From NCBI GenBank assembly GCA_021397845.1, contig CM038051.1:14043827-14107826 (forward strand): a stretch of DNA of 64,000 nt, in the 5' to 3' direction. How positions within the stretch are numbered: position 1 is the first letter of the stretch; each line of letters begins with the position of its first letter. Shown here in pieces: positions 22,701 to 36,038 of this stretch. The notes below the pieces were generated by a model. It saw nothing but the letters and a program-made list of their open reading frames with translations. It was not told where the DNA came from and did no database searches. The position numbers and the translations under genes were made by a program. This DNA comes from Areca catechu (lineage: Eukaryota > Streptophyta > Magnoliopsida > Arecales > Arecaceae).

Positions 22701-24692
22701 AGTTTGGTGGGATTTGCTTCCAGCAAATTTCTTCATTTCTGGAAGTTGTTGCAGGTTGCTTACTTTTATTAGTCTGACTGTGCAAAAAAAAAAAAAAAGG
22801 ATTCTACTATAGCTTCATACAGTGACATCACCTTTCTTAACAAGGGAAAGTTTTCAATGATATAATGGATTAACTTTAACTTTTGAAAAAAAAAGAAAGA
22901 AAAGAAGCATTATGAAAGCTAAAAGGCTAAATAGCAATTAAGAAGGTATACTTAATTCAATAGAATCCACATAATCTCTCCTTTGAAACAAAAAGAGATT
23001 TCATTACATCATACACAACATCATAAATATCATATGTGTGCGCCCACATGTGCTTCCGTCTTGAATGCATTTAAGCAGCACACCAAATATTGTATGAAGT
23101 GGGGAAAATACATGGCCAAGGTATATCATTAAGCAAACAATTTGACATCTTGGTCTGGTTATATAAAAATTATGCAAATATGCACCAAATTACTTCCACA
23201 ATAATTCAAACTAGATGCAGATGTACTTCTACAGTGTAAATTAACTGTTCAGTTGATGATACTGTATGTAAGTTTTCAAAAAAGAAAAATAAGAGTTGTT
23301 TATCTTTTAACTGGAATGTGGACATTAGATATGGGGCACATGCATGGAATAGCATGAGAAAAAATGACTCAAACATATTAGACAATTAGAGGAAACACTG
23401 AAAGGAAATTAAAGAGAGAATGATAACACAAAGCAATGAATCGCCTGAAATAAGCACCATTGATGAAGGAATACAAAACAGAGAACCGCTCAAAATGGGT
23501 TTTGTCATGATAACAACAAAAGAACTCCATAATGTGTAAAGAAAATCTAAAAAGGGTGTGTAAAAGATTGAAAGTACAACCAATATCTGAATGGCAGCAA
23601 CAACAAAGTGCATGATAATACCATGAAGCATTAAGTATTTAATCTGACCTTAATTATGAAGAAATGACAGTACAAAACTCATACAGTCTACAATTGGGAG
23701 TATGAAATATAGGCAGTAATTGTAGCTTCAGTTTGTCTCTGTAAAGCCAACTGCATTCTTATGCCTCCATATCTTACATGATAGTACCAGGATAATTTGG
23801 ATAAGTTAATAATCCAAATATAGTCACATGGGAAGATATATTATCATCTATTGGACGATATCTATACAGATGAAATTGCTGTAATATTTGCCTTAACCCT
23901 TGGTTATTGAGATGATTCTGCATACACCATTGGTTTTATATCAACGAGTCAAATTATTGAGGATTTGCAATCTTTTAAGAATCAACTATGAAAAGTTTGA
24001 AAGCATATTTTATTCATTTGTAGTTTTTAAGCCAGAGACTGCACAGAAGGACAGTCAGGTGAGCATCATTATAGCACTCACCAGCTGTACTCAAACCAGC
24101 GTACTATTACTACCAAATTATCAGAAACTGCCACCCAAAATTTTACCCATTCCGTAGTGCAACCAAGATATCAAATAGAAAACAGAAAATAATCAATCAG
24201 AAAAGTGAGGAAGGAAAAGAGCAATCCATGAACTAAAACATCCTACCTTGTCATTAACCTCGCAAAATTTCAATCTTTCAGTGAAAATGGAATCCCCGTT
24301 GCTGACTTTGAACTGATGAGAACCAATCTGAACCAAATAAACAGACTAAATGACCTAAAACCCTTGAACCAAATAGGAAAACCTTAGGAAAGAAGGAATA
24401 TTTTCACCATTCCGACCTGAACAACAGCAAAAACCGGTTCATATGGTTTGAATGGGTTTTCCGACGGATCCAGCGGCCCAGTCACCTTGTACCCGATCTC
24501 AGCCGCTTCTTTTATCTTCTCTTCCTCCGATTTACCTCTCTGAACCACACATTTCGAAGGCGGAGCCTCGCCACCCTCTTCCTCGCCGCTCTCATCCCCT
24601 TCTTCGTCGTCTTCCTCCTCCTCCTCCTCGTCGGAAGGATTCGTCGGCCGAGAAGACAAGTGACGCGCGATATTGAATTGAAGGGAACCCAT
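19762..24692 (-). CDS. RPL21M: Mitochondrial 50S ribosomal protein L21 (bL21m)
   Basis: This is a component of the large subunit of the mitochondrial ribosome. Five phase-0 exons give about 201 residues: 24692-24417 (92 codons), 24327-24247 (27), 20580-20479 (34), 19991-19917 (25) and 19833-19762 (23 plus TAG). Exon 1 has a presequence-like start (MGSLQFNIARHLSSRP) and a long acidic run, then the L21 start (VFAVVQ). Later exons give IGSHQFKVSNGDSIFTERLK, LILNRVLMLGS, IIGRPVLPDAAVHAVVEEH, KVIIFKKKRRKNYRRTKGHR and ELTKLRITDIQGI, the full L21 signature. The Arabidopsis counterpart is NFD1. The acceptor expected before exon 3 reads GCAA instead of GCAG (20582-20581). An in-frame AG 15 bases upstream (exon start 20595) would add five residues. 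The start codon is the first in-frame ATG; an upstream exon with a longer presequence is possible. Confidence 0.9.
20581..24246. other. RPL21M intron 2 (3.7 kb), no gene seen
   Basis: AT-rich intron. It has a poly-A run near 22783-22798 and a short direct repeat of about 34 bp at 20735-20795 (GATGCATCAGAAAC and AAAGAGGAGCT units). Open frames here lack recognisable content. Confidence 0.6.
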
Positions 24693-27600
24693 GCATCCGA
24701 ATCCGGCGGGAGAATCGAAAGAGTTCACGAGAGGACCTCGGACGGTCGGGGGACCTAGAGCTCAAAAGATTAGGGTTTTAGAGTTCTCCAAGGCGACGTT
24801 CAAGAGGAGGCGAGATCGGAAATGGCGAGTAAAGGAAGCGAGGCATCGTCGGCACGCCATGATCTCTCTCCTTGTCCTCAGTCTCTACGGGAGAGAAGAA
24901 ACAGCGAGGGTTTAGCTCTAGGGTTCCGTGGTCTTTCGGATCCGGACTTCGAGCATAAACCCATTTTCCATCAAAGAATAAAACGGATTCCAATATCATT
25001 ATTCCAGATTTTAATTTAAAAAATATTAATATTTTAATGATGAACGCTGGGTATGGATGGTTCACCAATTGCCGACTTTGTTGCCCAAGTAACCCAAGCA
25101 ACTCTTCTATCCAATAATGATGTTAAATAGGAGCTAGTAGTCCTTTTAACTCAAAATTACGTTGCATGGATACAATCTTGTTGGAAGCTTGACACCTCTT
25201 CACATCCGTTATCAAAATTGAAACATTTTCATGTTCCTCTTTTTATTTTTTTTGTCATCACCCTTGTCAAAATTTTTGCGATATGAACAATAGATCAATA
25301 TTACTAACTTTTGTATTAGGGAATAAGATAATTCTTTTCTTATTTAGGTAGAACAGTGAGACTGCAAACTCTTCTACTTGATTATTACAAAGAAATATAT
25401 GTTGCATGATATATTGTCTTTTAAGTGAGCTCTCATAAACCGGGAAGGATGATCTTTTAACTTCCACTAGCTTTAGAAATCACATGATAATATGAACTAA
25501 TAGTTATTAGTGCTAACACAGGGTTTGTAGTTCTAGTGATGTGTTAAGTTGCATTAGCTTCCTTCTGGGGTTTGAACCACCTTTGCCATCTTCTTACCTA
25601 AACATGGGAAGCTTGATTTGCACAAACATGCATGGTTAGACTGCTTATTAACTTGAACCTAACAAGATCCAAGAATTGAGAAAAAAATATGCAAATCCTC
25701 CTAATGAAAATAACGAGCAGCTTGATTTTTGTTTTGTTATTATATTTTTGTTATCGTGTCTACTTAAGCATGATCTATCTTAAGGTTATTGCAAAAGTAG
25801 TAACAAATTACAAGAGGTTTGCTAAATTAAATAAGTAATTATGAGAATATTAGGGAAGGCACCTAGTTATCTTGTTGGTGAAGTTTTTTTTTTTTTAATG
25901 TTGCATCGAAAAACTTAAGTTCATAATCATGCCTTTAATGAGATTTAAGGGGATTTTCTGAATGAGAGAATCCATTGCAGCCTGTTATCCATGGTTTATA
26001 CAAGTCTAGCATGAAAACAATCAAAAAAATCTAAAAGAAACTGTCATGCAAAGATGCCGGAGTCACATTCAAATTAGTCCACAAAACATCATCATAGTAC
26101 TTCATAATAAATGAGGTGACCTAGTTGGTGGCACTATTCACCTTCTGATAAACATGTGTGACATCGATAAAGATGCACCTAAGCAATAGTCTCCAAATAT
26201 CATGAAAGAAAAGGTATGTAGATGTAAATCTCGACTATCTCGAAAACTATCTAATGACTATGGTTGACTCATCCTCGATGATAAGATGCTTAGCCTCGCA
26301 TATACAATACCAACCTAGATTACTCATAACTTAGTTCACAGGATAGTGATATCGAAGTTATGAGTGTTGTCTGTCATCACTATTTTGAGTTAAGCATGTA
26401 AAACATAAAAATTGCATCACCATTGCTATGTATCACACTGTAGTTAAAGTCAGCCTTAAATAGACTCAGGGGCAAAGGTACTTATTTTAATACATGACAA
26501 ATAGGATGCTTTAAATTACCTCATGGATTCAATAATTATTTTTTCTTATTATTTATAGCTAGTAAATTATTTGATTGACATAATTTTAATAGAGTTAGGT
26601 GGTAAGCTTCACCATTTATCCATGGTGCATATTTAAATCCAGTTTAATCCCATAGTTGATTAGTTGCGTAACTAGTGGACTAGTTAGGTCTTGACATGAT
26701 AATATTAACGGTTAGAAGTATTTGTTGTTCAAGATAATCATTTTTGTCAACTTTAGTTAGGCACTTCAATAAAAGAGTTCAAAATGATATATTTCCTTTT
26801 GACAACCTCAGAGGATGATATTAGACCTAGTCAATGATTCACAGGAACATCATAATGTGCCATATATGTAGAATTTATCATTGACCAGTATATTTGTGAT
26901 TAAATCTTGAACATGTTTGTTTTCTTTGCTTCACTTTTTGCTTCTTTACTTTCAAAATGCATCTTGATTTTGTGCAAACTGATTAAGTTGATATCCAATG
27001 GTCAAATGTGATAATCATCATCCCTTTCATTAATGGATTTACTTATCAAATATAGTTCATGTATTTGCTGACAATATGCACCATGAAATAGGCAAATAAG
27101 AATTGTGTTTCGTCAGTTAATACACACCTCTCTATTCTGTTTCAGCTTCAAGTAAGGAAAATTTGAAGTAACAATTTGTTATCATGTTTTTATATTCTTA
27201 ATATTATGTTTGTCTTTACTTATATGGTGTATGCCTTGGACATATTGTGCATCTTGGTTCATAATCCTGTTGAAATATTATAGAAAGATGGATGTTGCAA
27301 ATTTTGATAATCTAATTTTCCAAGAATGGCATTGAGTGATAAGTACTGTTAAGTCAACTAGATGAACCACTAACAGCCTCTAATATATTAGTGATGACTT
27401 CCATATACCTCTTTCAACTTCTGGTGATAGAAATGAGCATGTAAATCTGTAGCCAATTTCTCATCCTTCTTTGCACCGTGGAAAAACTGTAGATCCTCCG
27501 TTCCTCAACTCAAAATCCTAATGTAGCAAGCAAGTTTTCCCCAGAAACTCTGAAAAGTTCAAGCACATATATTGCTAATGCTGCCACCACACCTAATAAG

Positions 27601-28573
27601 TGTCAGACTGTGGATGATCAAATCTAGCTTGGAAGGTTTGTGATATGTTGTATTGCCACTTTTCTCATCATGGTCATCACTAAGGTGACAACAGCTATTG
27701 TAAAAGTGATGAGGGGTATATCTTTCTAATTTTGCATTTCATAGATATATATTGCACTTATTGTTACAACCCAAGCAAGGACCATTTGTGGATATTAAAA
27801 GTTTCAGATATAAATGGATGCTACTCTCTTCTCTTTTTTCTAATTTGCTTTGTCCGTGTACCTTCATCTTTGATATGCCGATTAAGAATATCATCAAATG
27901 TTTAGAAAATAGAAAAAAAAAAACTTCAGGAGTTCGCTTGCCTAATTTCATCATGAAATTTTGGCTTTATTATATATTGATTAGATAATTTACAAGTAAT
28001 GGTTTTCCGGGCAATACTAATACTATTAGATTAAATGCTTTGTATTGCATTTTGTTTTTCAATTTCTCAATAACCCTTATTTCTATTAAAAAAACTTGCA
28101 AAAGTGTGTTTCCCTTTCATGCATTTATAATTTATTGATGGATCAATTCAGACCTAAAACTTATTAATGGATCGAATTTAGACCTAAAACTTGTTAAGCT
28201 GCAGTCTGCAAGGATGCCTCTTCTTTCAAAAGCCAGCAAAAAATAGCATACTAAATGTGAAACCTCATGCACAACCAAGTATTATATGGATCACTTTCAT
28301 CAGAAAAAATGTGTTGAGCAGCAAGAACTACAATTTCATCTAATCATGTACTAAAACTAAAGGATATAAAGAATGTCCGCATATCCACCACATTACGTTA
28401 GGGTAAACATTAGAAGCTCAACCGCAATGCTTCTTGCCTCTTCTTAATGCTACATTGGTCACTTATTTGGAAACTAGAAGTTAGAGCATAGCAGCTTCTT
28501 CTGATGTTAATCTCTTGAAAAAATGGAATATTCTATGCTAATCAACTGGCTTAACAACAAAATTGAGCTTATG
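24693..28573. other. Intergenic region, no gene seen
   Basis: The first 300 bases hold the GC-richer upstream region of RPL21M. The rest is AT-rich, and scattered short frames show no known domain. Confidence 0.6.
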
Positions 28574-28622
28574 TTATGCCTTTGATTTCTTGTGTTTCAG
28601 AATAAAGTCATCATCATTTTCA

Positions 28623-31600
28623 CTAAAATCGACTCTTTTCTTTGTCTCGACAACTCCATTCTTTGATACCTGTGGTTTCTTTGAGCTCTCCGGTCTCTCC
28701 TGCTTTTGTGGATTTGATAGGAGTCCCCATTCGCAGTTGCTGTTGCCTCTTCTGCTTTCTCTCATGTGCTTTCTTTGCACGTTCTGGGGATAGCAAACCA
28801 TGTTCCATCATCCTATATGTTGGAAGGGCAAAATCTGTGAGATACCAAAGAGGTAGGAAGAAAGCACTCCAAATATTATCATCTGGAGCCAAATTTAATC
28901 ACATGGAGTAACAAATCAAACTAACAAATGATGACAAGTGTTTTGAAAACTTAATTCATCATCTTAAAATTGCAGATAACTCCACAATTTTCAAATTGTA
29001 AAAAGCATGCAAACAATAATATAAGTTTCTATTTCTTTATATGTACGATAAAAAAAATTTCTCGGGTTTGTGGAAGAGAATGTCCAAGTGTCCTACCTAG
29101 TTGGCAGGAGTGCAATTTGAAAGGCATGCACATAAATACAAAGTCCCTATGGTACCAAACTAAGGTTTGATTACAAGTACAATATTTGTAGCCCGTATCT
29201 GCCTTGTGGATACCACTCTGCCACATGACTACGCAAATAGCATATGACTGCGCATCTAAGTCTACATGACTACATAGAAAGGAGCTACATACTCAAATAG
29301 CATATGACTACACATCAAAGGAACATTAGAATATTTGCAACTTATCTTAGTTGTTTAGCATTGCATTGTGTAAAATAACTTGAACACTAATCAAGTGGCA
29401 CTCCAATGCAAGTCATTTTTAACTATGAAGTGGATGCTCAACTTGTAGTCATTTGTTGATATGTCGTCTTGCCAATACTAATTATAGTAATATCACACAT
29501 AATATGCCATGGGAATGCAGTTGACATCAGCTAAGATGCTTCATATGAAAGATTAAATAGAAGGAGAAAACCTTGCTAGCACAAAAGAAAGAAAAAAGCC
29601 CAGATATCATAATTACGGGTAATTACTATAGCTGTGAATTAGTAGTTTTTGATCCTACCTTAAACGATCACTGCAAAAGCCACTACCACATTGGACAGAT
29701 TACTCTTTTAGAGGAATGAACATAGAAAAGAATGGGGAAGAAGATGATTAAGGCATCTATAAATCGAAGAGAAGATTGGAGAAAAAAAGGTATCTATTCC
29801 CTTTGGATCCTTCTGAAACAATCTAAATCCCCAAAAGGAAATAAGATCTATTTTATCTGAACAATAAACATGTTAAAGGAACAATATTCTAAAGCCTAGA
29901 AAAGATAAACAAGCATGACAATGAGAAGGGAGGGATGAGGGAGAAATTTTTTGAATATACACTGAAATGCCTTCTAATTTAACAATTGTTGGTGCCCTTT
30001 TCCAAGACTAAGTCCTCGTCCTCTTTAATAAAGAGAACGATTAGAACAATTCTTTTTATTGAGTTTAAGCTTTACCTGCATGAGATAACAAAACAGTGCA
30101 AGTTGCTGCTTATGCTTCTTATTCAGTTAAAAATGGTCAAAAATCCCTTCAGTGAATATCTTTTGATCAGTCAACTTTGCTCGCAATTATGCATGATATT
30201 TGCAAAAGATGATAAAAAAACAAAAAGCAATGTATCAATTGATGGTTTTCACTCCAAATCTTGCCTTTGCGATGCAACCTCTATATCACTGGGAAGTCAG
30301 ACCGAGCGCTAATGCAGAAACCAAAGCCTTCTAAAAATCAAGCAAATAATTTCAATAGTTTGATTTTTCTTTCCTTTGTCACTTTGTTTCGTCTCACAGG
30401 GTAAGTAGGCAGTGCAGTCTAGTATTTGTAGTAGTATGGAAATTACAGACTTAAAAAAATCAATACTATAGTATGTCTTACCTGATTAAATCCCTTCTAC
30501 CTTTTCATATGCCCCAACATGATGTAAAGAATATGTACTAAGCTTAATACATAATTTTCTTACATTATTGCAATTGACTAAAATAATCAAGGTTTCATGA
30601 AAAGAAACAAATCGATCATCTATATAATGATGCAAAACTTACAAATGCAGAAATGCATTGCAAACTATAAATCATAAATTGGAAATCACTAGCTCAATTA
30701 TTTGGCAGATTCAACATGCTATTATGCATAAAACTTAATATGATCTTACCTGCAGCATGGTAAAAACCTTTGAGTCAAACATCAGGAAAGTAAAAGTACA
30801 AGTAAAAAGGGGAGTTCATTGAACAGAAATGTATAACAGGATAGAAATGAAGTGTTAATAAAGCATTCTCTCTAAGTTCCATAGAACAGCATATTGTCAT
30901 CAAACACTAGGTTCAAGACAACCATAATACCTTACATTTGACCACTTCTCTTGCGGTGATCTATAATGCATATAAAAAACCATATATTGAAAACTAAATG
31001 TATGAGTTTTATTTTTAATTGAAATTATAAGAGATGTAATAAACTCAGCAGAACAATAAGAATCCAATCACAAACTACAACCGAACAAAGAAAGTAATAT
31101 TCACAATGTAGAAGCTCAAGTAACTTAATTTATTTTCCATTTTAGCATGCTGGAAAGGGAGGGTGTGAAACCTAGATGAGAATAATAGTCTTACCATAAC
31201 TCTGCCATTTCACTTGATGGAATCTGATAGATGAGAATAATAGTCTTACCATAACTCTGCCATTTCACTTGATGGAATCTGATTTAACAAGGATTCATAG
31301 AATATCCGCAAGGGTTCTCTCTGCCATGAAGAGTTCGAGAACCATAGCATAAGAAATTTTTCCAAGAAATTTATCATCTTAGAATAATTGAAAAAAAGAA
31401 GAAGAAGTGATTGCGCAAGTCTACAACCTCTTCAGGAGGGTCATGCTTCTGGCCAGGCAAAGTATAGACCTTCCTCTCGGCCTTCACTTTAGTCGTTATT
31501 GTTTTGGTAACACTTTTGGCAAAAGTTGATGATGATTTTTCTTTCACCTTTGTTCCAAAATCAAGATTTACATAAATCAAACAAAGAAAGATGAAAAGAG

Positions 31601-32372
31601 AGAAAAAAATGAAGTAAATGAGCACTCTAGTTGGAATTTAAGGGATTAAAAGAAATTAACTAGTCAACTGTTGCTCCAAAACCCCAAATTAAAAATCATT
31701 AGCCAAAATAAAAGCAAATGCTTGCATTCCAAAATTTCCATTAAAATAATGCCTAACATAAAAATGATCCAATTAGAAGGATTAATTTAATTTAGAGTAA
31801 AACGAATGGAAATAGAAGAAAATAGATGTACAGAATTTTTTAACAGAAAAAAATAACCGTCAAATTGGTGGATCTGAAATTTAAAAAATAAACAGCATAA
31901 AGAACAAAAATTACCAAAACCAAACAATTTTCCTGCTAAATTCTCAATCGGATAATTCAGGAAATGGGACAAAATTAAAATTTGCTTGCTAAAACCACAA
32001 ATCAAATAAAACAGGAAAACCAAAGCAGCGATTAAATGTTTACATTAAGATTTGATCAAACAGCGTGAATCCTCCGCTGCATCTCTCTCAACTCCAACAA
32101 AAAATTTATTGCGAGACCACCCAGCAACAAATCCACGTACCACAACCGATACCACACGAATTCTCAAGCAAGATCGAAACTTTCCCGAAAAAAAATCACG
32201 AGGGCCAGAGGAATACCACCGGTTTGGAGGCCATGATCACAGATTTCTGCTTGGAGACCGAGACCACCTTCCCTGATCCATCCACCTTCTTCGACCCTTC
32301 CGGCGAGGCCACCCCCTTCCCCTTCCCGCCGCCGCCGCTACCGGTCCCCTTGACCGCCGCCGACGAAGACAT
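28623..32372 (-). CDS. Conserved plant protein of unknown function (DPPEE/LRIFYESL motif)
   Basis: Four exons give a protein of about 178 residues: 32372-32217 (52 codons), 31547-31428 (40), 31320-31250 (23 codons plus two bases) and 28812-28623. Exon 1 is Gly/Lys/Ser-rich, with ATG at 32372. Exons 2-4 join as VYTLPGQKHDPPEE, REPLRIFYESLLNQIPSSEM, AELWMMEHGLLSPERAKKAH, a block I recognise from uncharacterised plant proteins. Its function is unknown to me. Basic, charged C-terminal sequence follows. After TPIKS the frame seems shifted: another frame (to 28574) carries a more family-like tail, QERPESSKKPQVSKNG, suggesting a one-base loss near 28722. The exon 3 donor lies in a 55-bp tandem duplication. 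Confidence 0.75.
28813..31249. other. Intron 3 of the unknown gene, no gene seen
   Basis: AT-rich sequence. A short imperfect direct repeat (CAAATAGCATATGACT) occurs at about 29235 and 29294. Nothing else was recognised apart from the outer copy of the 55-bp duplication. Confidence 0.55.
31176..31285. repeat. 55-bp perfect tandem duplication covering an exon end and its splice donor
   Basis: Copies at 31176-31230 and 31231-31285 are identical (ATGAGAATAATAGTCTTACC onward). On the minus strand each holds the end of exon 3 and its donor (GAGTTATG then GTAAG). The inner donor (exon end 31250) keeps the frame to exon 4. Use of the outer donor (exon end 31195) would place TAA in frame. Confidence 0.9.
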
Positions 32373-34284
32373 CCTTACCCCCACCCCTGGCCTCGACGGC
32401 CGAGTCTGCCCAATAATCGATCTCTAGTCCGCAAAATTCCGAGCTTGGAGAACGGCGGAGGCTCACACGAGCTCGGGGATGGGGCTGCGAGGGCTTAACC
32501 TGAGCCCACCGTGGCGGGGGAGGCCTGGGATTCCGCGGTGCACGAACTTGGATTCTGGGGGGCGATCTTCCGCGTACTGTATGAAGTGGGGCGAATACAC
32601 AGATTGAAAGTAATTCAAGTACGGGTGAGTCCATGAGTGCTCTATGCGGATATCAGATCAACCGCCCGTGTGTCTCCCAGACGCATCCCATCGGCCGTGT
32701 ATGGAGTCCCGTACGAATTGGGCTTCCGGACCGACGGAGCCCGTATCAGAATCGGACATGATTCGCAATTACGGATTTGTCGTGACATGTGACGATGTGA
32801 TCGACGTGGTCCAATGAACATCCCAGACCTGGAATCCGGCAAGAAATAGGTGTTTGTCTCGATGTGCTGAGGGACCCATCAATCGTACGGACCACATAAT
32901 GTTATTTTTTATTTATTTTTATTTTTTTAACATCATGCTATCTAGAAGACACCTACAAATTTATGAGCAGTGTCACGTGCAAGAGCACGTGATTGACCAT
33001 TGATACTTTATAGACCATAAATTTGGTACGGTCTTCGAATACAAAACTTATTTATGTTTTTGTTGTAAATCTATTAGCTTTTACAAGGTTTGGCATTAAA
33101 CCTGTTAAAATATGCTAGAATCCATGGGCCAGCCAATTTAGTCCTATAAATAGATCGGATTGGACTGAAAAAATTTGGTCCATTTATGTAAGTGGGTTGG
33201 TTTTTGGCCCAGCCCCTGTAGCCCATGGGCTCAACAGGGTTAGGACCGGATCAGCTCATGGGCTAAGAATTTTTTTTAAAAATATATATTAAAATTAAAA
33301 GATTCAAAACTGAAAATGGTAAATGGATTACAGGTTACCAGGTCCACTTACCAAAGTAAACCACGATCCATGTTAAATTAAAAGTTTAAAACTTTAAACT
33401 TAAAATAGAAAGATATTTTATTTTTTTTCCAATTTTCTGCATCGTTTTCACTTCCCTTCCATGTTTGCAGTGTTCGGTTGTTTCCATTCCCATTTCCACT
33501 TCGATATGACCATACTCGATAGTTTTGGGCTTCCAGCGATTCAAACTTCTTCCGAATTTTTGATTCATCGGGAGTTCGGGATCGGCCGATCAGGGCTTTG
33601 CTGCTGCATTGCTCTCCTATTTCGACGAAGGAAGAAGAAACAGCCGATGATGCCGGTGGTGACGCCAGCTCTTTCGCGACGTCAATAGCCATCATCATGC
33701 TGAGGTGAGGGCTATATACTTGTATGATTTCAATGCCTGGTTCTTGCTACAAATTTTGTAGCTGTTGCATGGAATGTGATTCTGTCATTTAAAGCTCACA
33801 AAGAAATTATATTGAAATAGTTATCTTTTCTTCTATCTTGGATCTGTTATCTCACTACCATCCTCTCCTGCTTGTGTTGTAACATTGTGTCAGCTCCTGC
33901 TGAATTACCTCTATGTCCACGACCCTAGCCCTAGCCCACGGCCCTAGTCCACGGTCCTAGCCCACGGTCCTAGCCCACGGCCCTTATAGGGGGCTGGCCT
34001 GGCCCTAGCCCACGACCAATATAGGGCCAGGCCAGGTTGGATTTTTTTGGCCCATTTGTGTAAGTGGGCCTAGCCCGGCCCGGCCCATAAAATGCAAGCC
34101 CAAATGGGTTAGGGTCGGGCCGGGCCAGCCCATATTGACAGCTCTATTTAGCGTGATCTAATTTATAGTATATGATAATCTCACCCTTGCTTATCTTCTA
34201 TTTTATGGTATGGTATCGCGGAAAAATATATGTAATGATTAGCAAAAAAGACAAAACAAGTTCATAAAAAAGTTTGAAACAATA
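32373..34284. other. Intergenic region with GGCCCA-type repeats
   Basis: The first 250 bases are the GC-rich 5' side of the unknown gene. About 33165-33265 and 34045-34150 are related direct blocks rich in GGCCCA, GGGCC and CCATTTRTGTAAGTGGG. The second ends GCCCATATTGACAGCTCT, which looks like a hAT-type end in reverse. A CCTAGCCCACG minisatellite lies at 33920-33990. The frame on 33378-33698 is not convincing as a gene. Confidence 0.5.
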
Positions 34285-34289
34285 TCTAT

Positions 34290-35321
34290 TGTTGGTGCTA
34301 AATTTTTGCTGACCGGACGAAGCGACTTGTCTGCCAGTTCACCATCGATGAAAGCCCGCAAAATAAATTTCCTGACCGAAATTTTTTCAATGGGGGACAC
34401 TCTGATACCTAAGTTAGCAAGAATTTAGGCAGCAGAATAAAGAACTTGAGAGCAAAATGAAGTGAAAAATGGAAAGGGAAAGCAGAGTGGAATAGCGTTG
34501 AAAGAGCTAGCTGTGGACTAGCTCTAACTTGCCTGGAGTTGGCTTACCTCGAGTGTTCCCTCTTACCGATATTTATAGGCATGGGTGTAACTACTTACGG
34601 TTATAGGAATTAGTTAACGTAGCTTCCTCATAACAATAAGTAGTGGCAGTCGGAAATTAGTTATCCATGGTTATCGAAGCTGGAACTATCGACCATGTGG
34701 GTGGTTATAACAACTTGAACAACCTTCAACTGTTTCAGGTCAAAAGATTGTTCACATGTTTTAGATATACTCTCTTTAGAAAAGATCCGAAATGAACCTA
34801 ACTACATCTTCGGACTGTCTTCCTTGGAATGGTTCGAAGACGTGTTAGCTATATGCTTCAGATTTATCTCCTTCGGAGTGAACCAAAAAATAAAGAACTG
34901 CTTACCATGAAGCCGAATGAATAAACAATATATTTAGAAGTATCCTCTTTAAACCAATCTGAAGACATGAAGCTGAACGAAATGGTAATATATTCCAAAG
35001 GCATCCTCTTCGGACCAGGCTGAAGACATGAAGCCGAACGAAATAATGATATATTCTAGAGGCATCTTCTTCGGACCAGTTTGAAGACATGAAGCTGAAC
35101 GAAATAATGATATATTCCAGAGACATCTTCTTCGGACCAGGCTGAAGACATGAAGCCGAATGAAATAATAATATATCCTTTCCATTGAAATGGACTGTAG
35201 CCCTCATTAAATTAAGGAAATATTATCTTCATGTGCATTGATCTGGTTGCCGGGTCAAAATTAAAATCGACCCAACTGATGAACCGACAATTATTTTATA
35301 TTAAATCGGATTACCACAATA
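34290..35321 (-). repeat. Tat-2 3' LTR
   Basis: 1032 bp. About 34950-35175 holds four copies of a roughly 60-bp unit (GGACCAGGCTGAAGACATGA, then AATAATGATATATTCC). Minus-strand open frames such as 35207-34902 are made by this repeat. Confidence 0.9.
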
Positions 35322-35337
35322 GCTGCCCCCCATTCCC
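35322..35337 (-). other. Tat-2 polypurine tract
   Basis: GCTGCCCCCCATTCCC on the plus strand, purine-rich on the minus strand, directly abuts the LTR. It is the expected plus-strand primer. Confidence 0.75.
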
Positions 35338-36038
35338 AATTTTGAAATAATTTTATTTCAAAAAATGGGAGTAATTAGAGTTTGTCGTTTATGAATGAAA
35401 AGAAAATAACCAATGATGGCAGATCGTCGATTTTGTCGTTTATAATAATTGATTTATGGCTTGGAGATCATGCTAAGGACAGGTGTCAGCCCCTTATTGA
35501 TGCTTCAAAAAGATGGCGCAGACTTAAAAAACCTAATTGATCCTCTTTATTAAAAAGAATTTTTATGGGACTTTCATTTAATCAAGAAAGTATGCTTGGC
35601 ATCATCCTGAGCCTTAGTTATCATGCTGAGAGCTCATCTCGACCGTCCATGACATTTCTTGCGGATCGTAACTGATAGTCTATTGATGGACGTCCCTTAG
35701 CAATTCGCACCCACGATCGGCGCTGCCGATACGTTGACGACCAAGAAGATTGTCAGTTTCCTGAGAAAAACTCTATCGTCCTACACATATAAAAAGGGGA
35801 AGTCTCCACGGGATGAACTTCCGCATTTTCTTTGAAATCTTCTTCTTCTTCCTCCCGTCCCGCACCATTATTTACCTTCAACAGGTTACCTTGTCTTTAC
35901 CTGGAGGTAGGGGTCTTTTTTTTCTTTCTTTTTTTTTATACTATCTGAGTCACTAGGTAACCCAGCCATTAGCAAGGGTTCAACAAGAGATGAACCCTCT
36001 GGAAGTGGAGGCCCTGTTAAAAAGAGAGGTTCCGAACT

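Noticed and set aside
22775..22800. Poly-A tract as the end of a SINE or processed pseudogene
   Set aside because: No promoter box, target duplication or recognisable body was found upstream.
33378..33698. 106-codon minus-strand frame and overlapping plus-strand frame
   Set aside because: No recognisable domain, and neither strand has convincing neighbouring exons. I could not decide whether it is an exon.
34902..35207. Minus-strand frame with repeated SASCLQPGPKKM-like peptides
   Set aside because: It is the 60-bp tandem repeat of the Tat-2 LTR, also seen in the other LTR.
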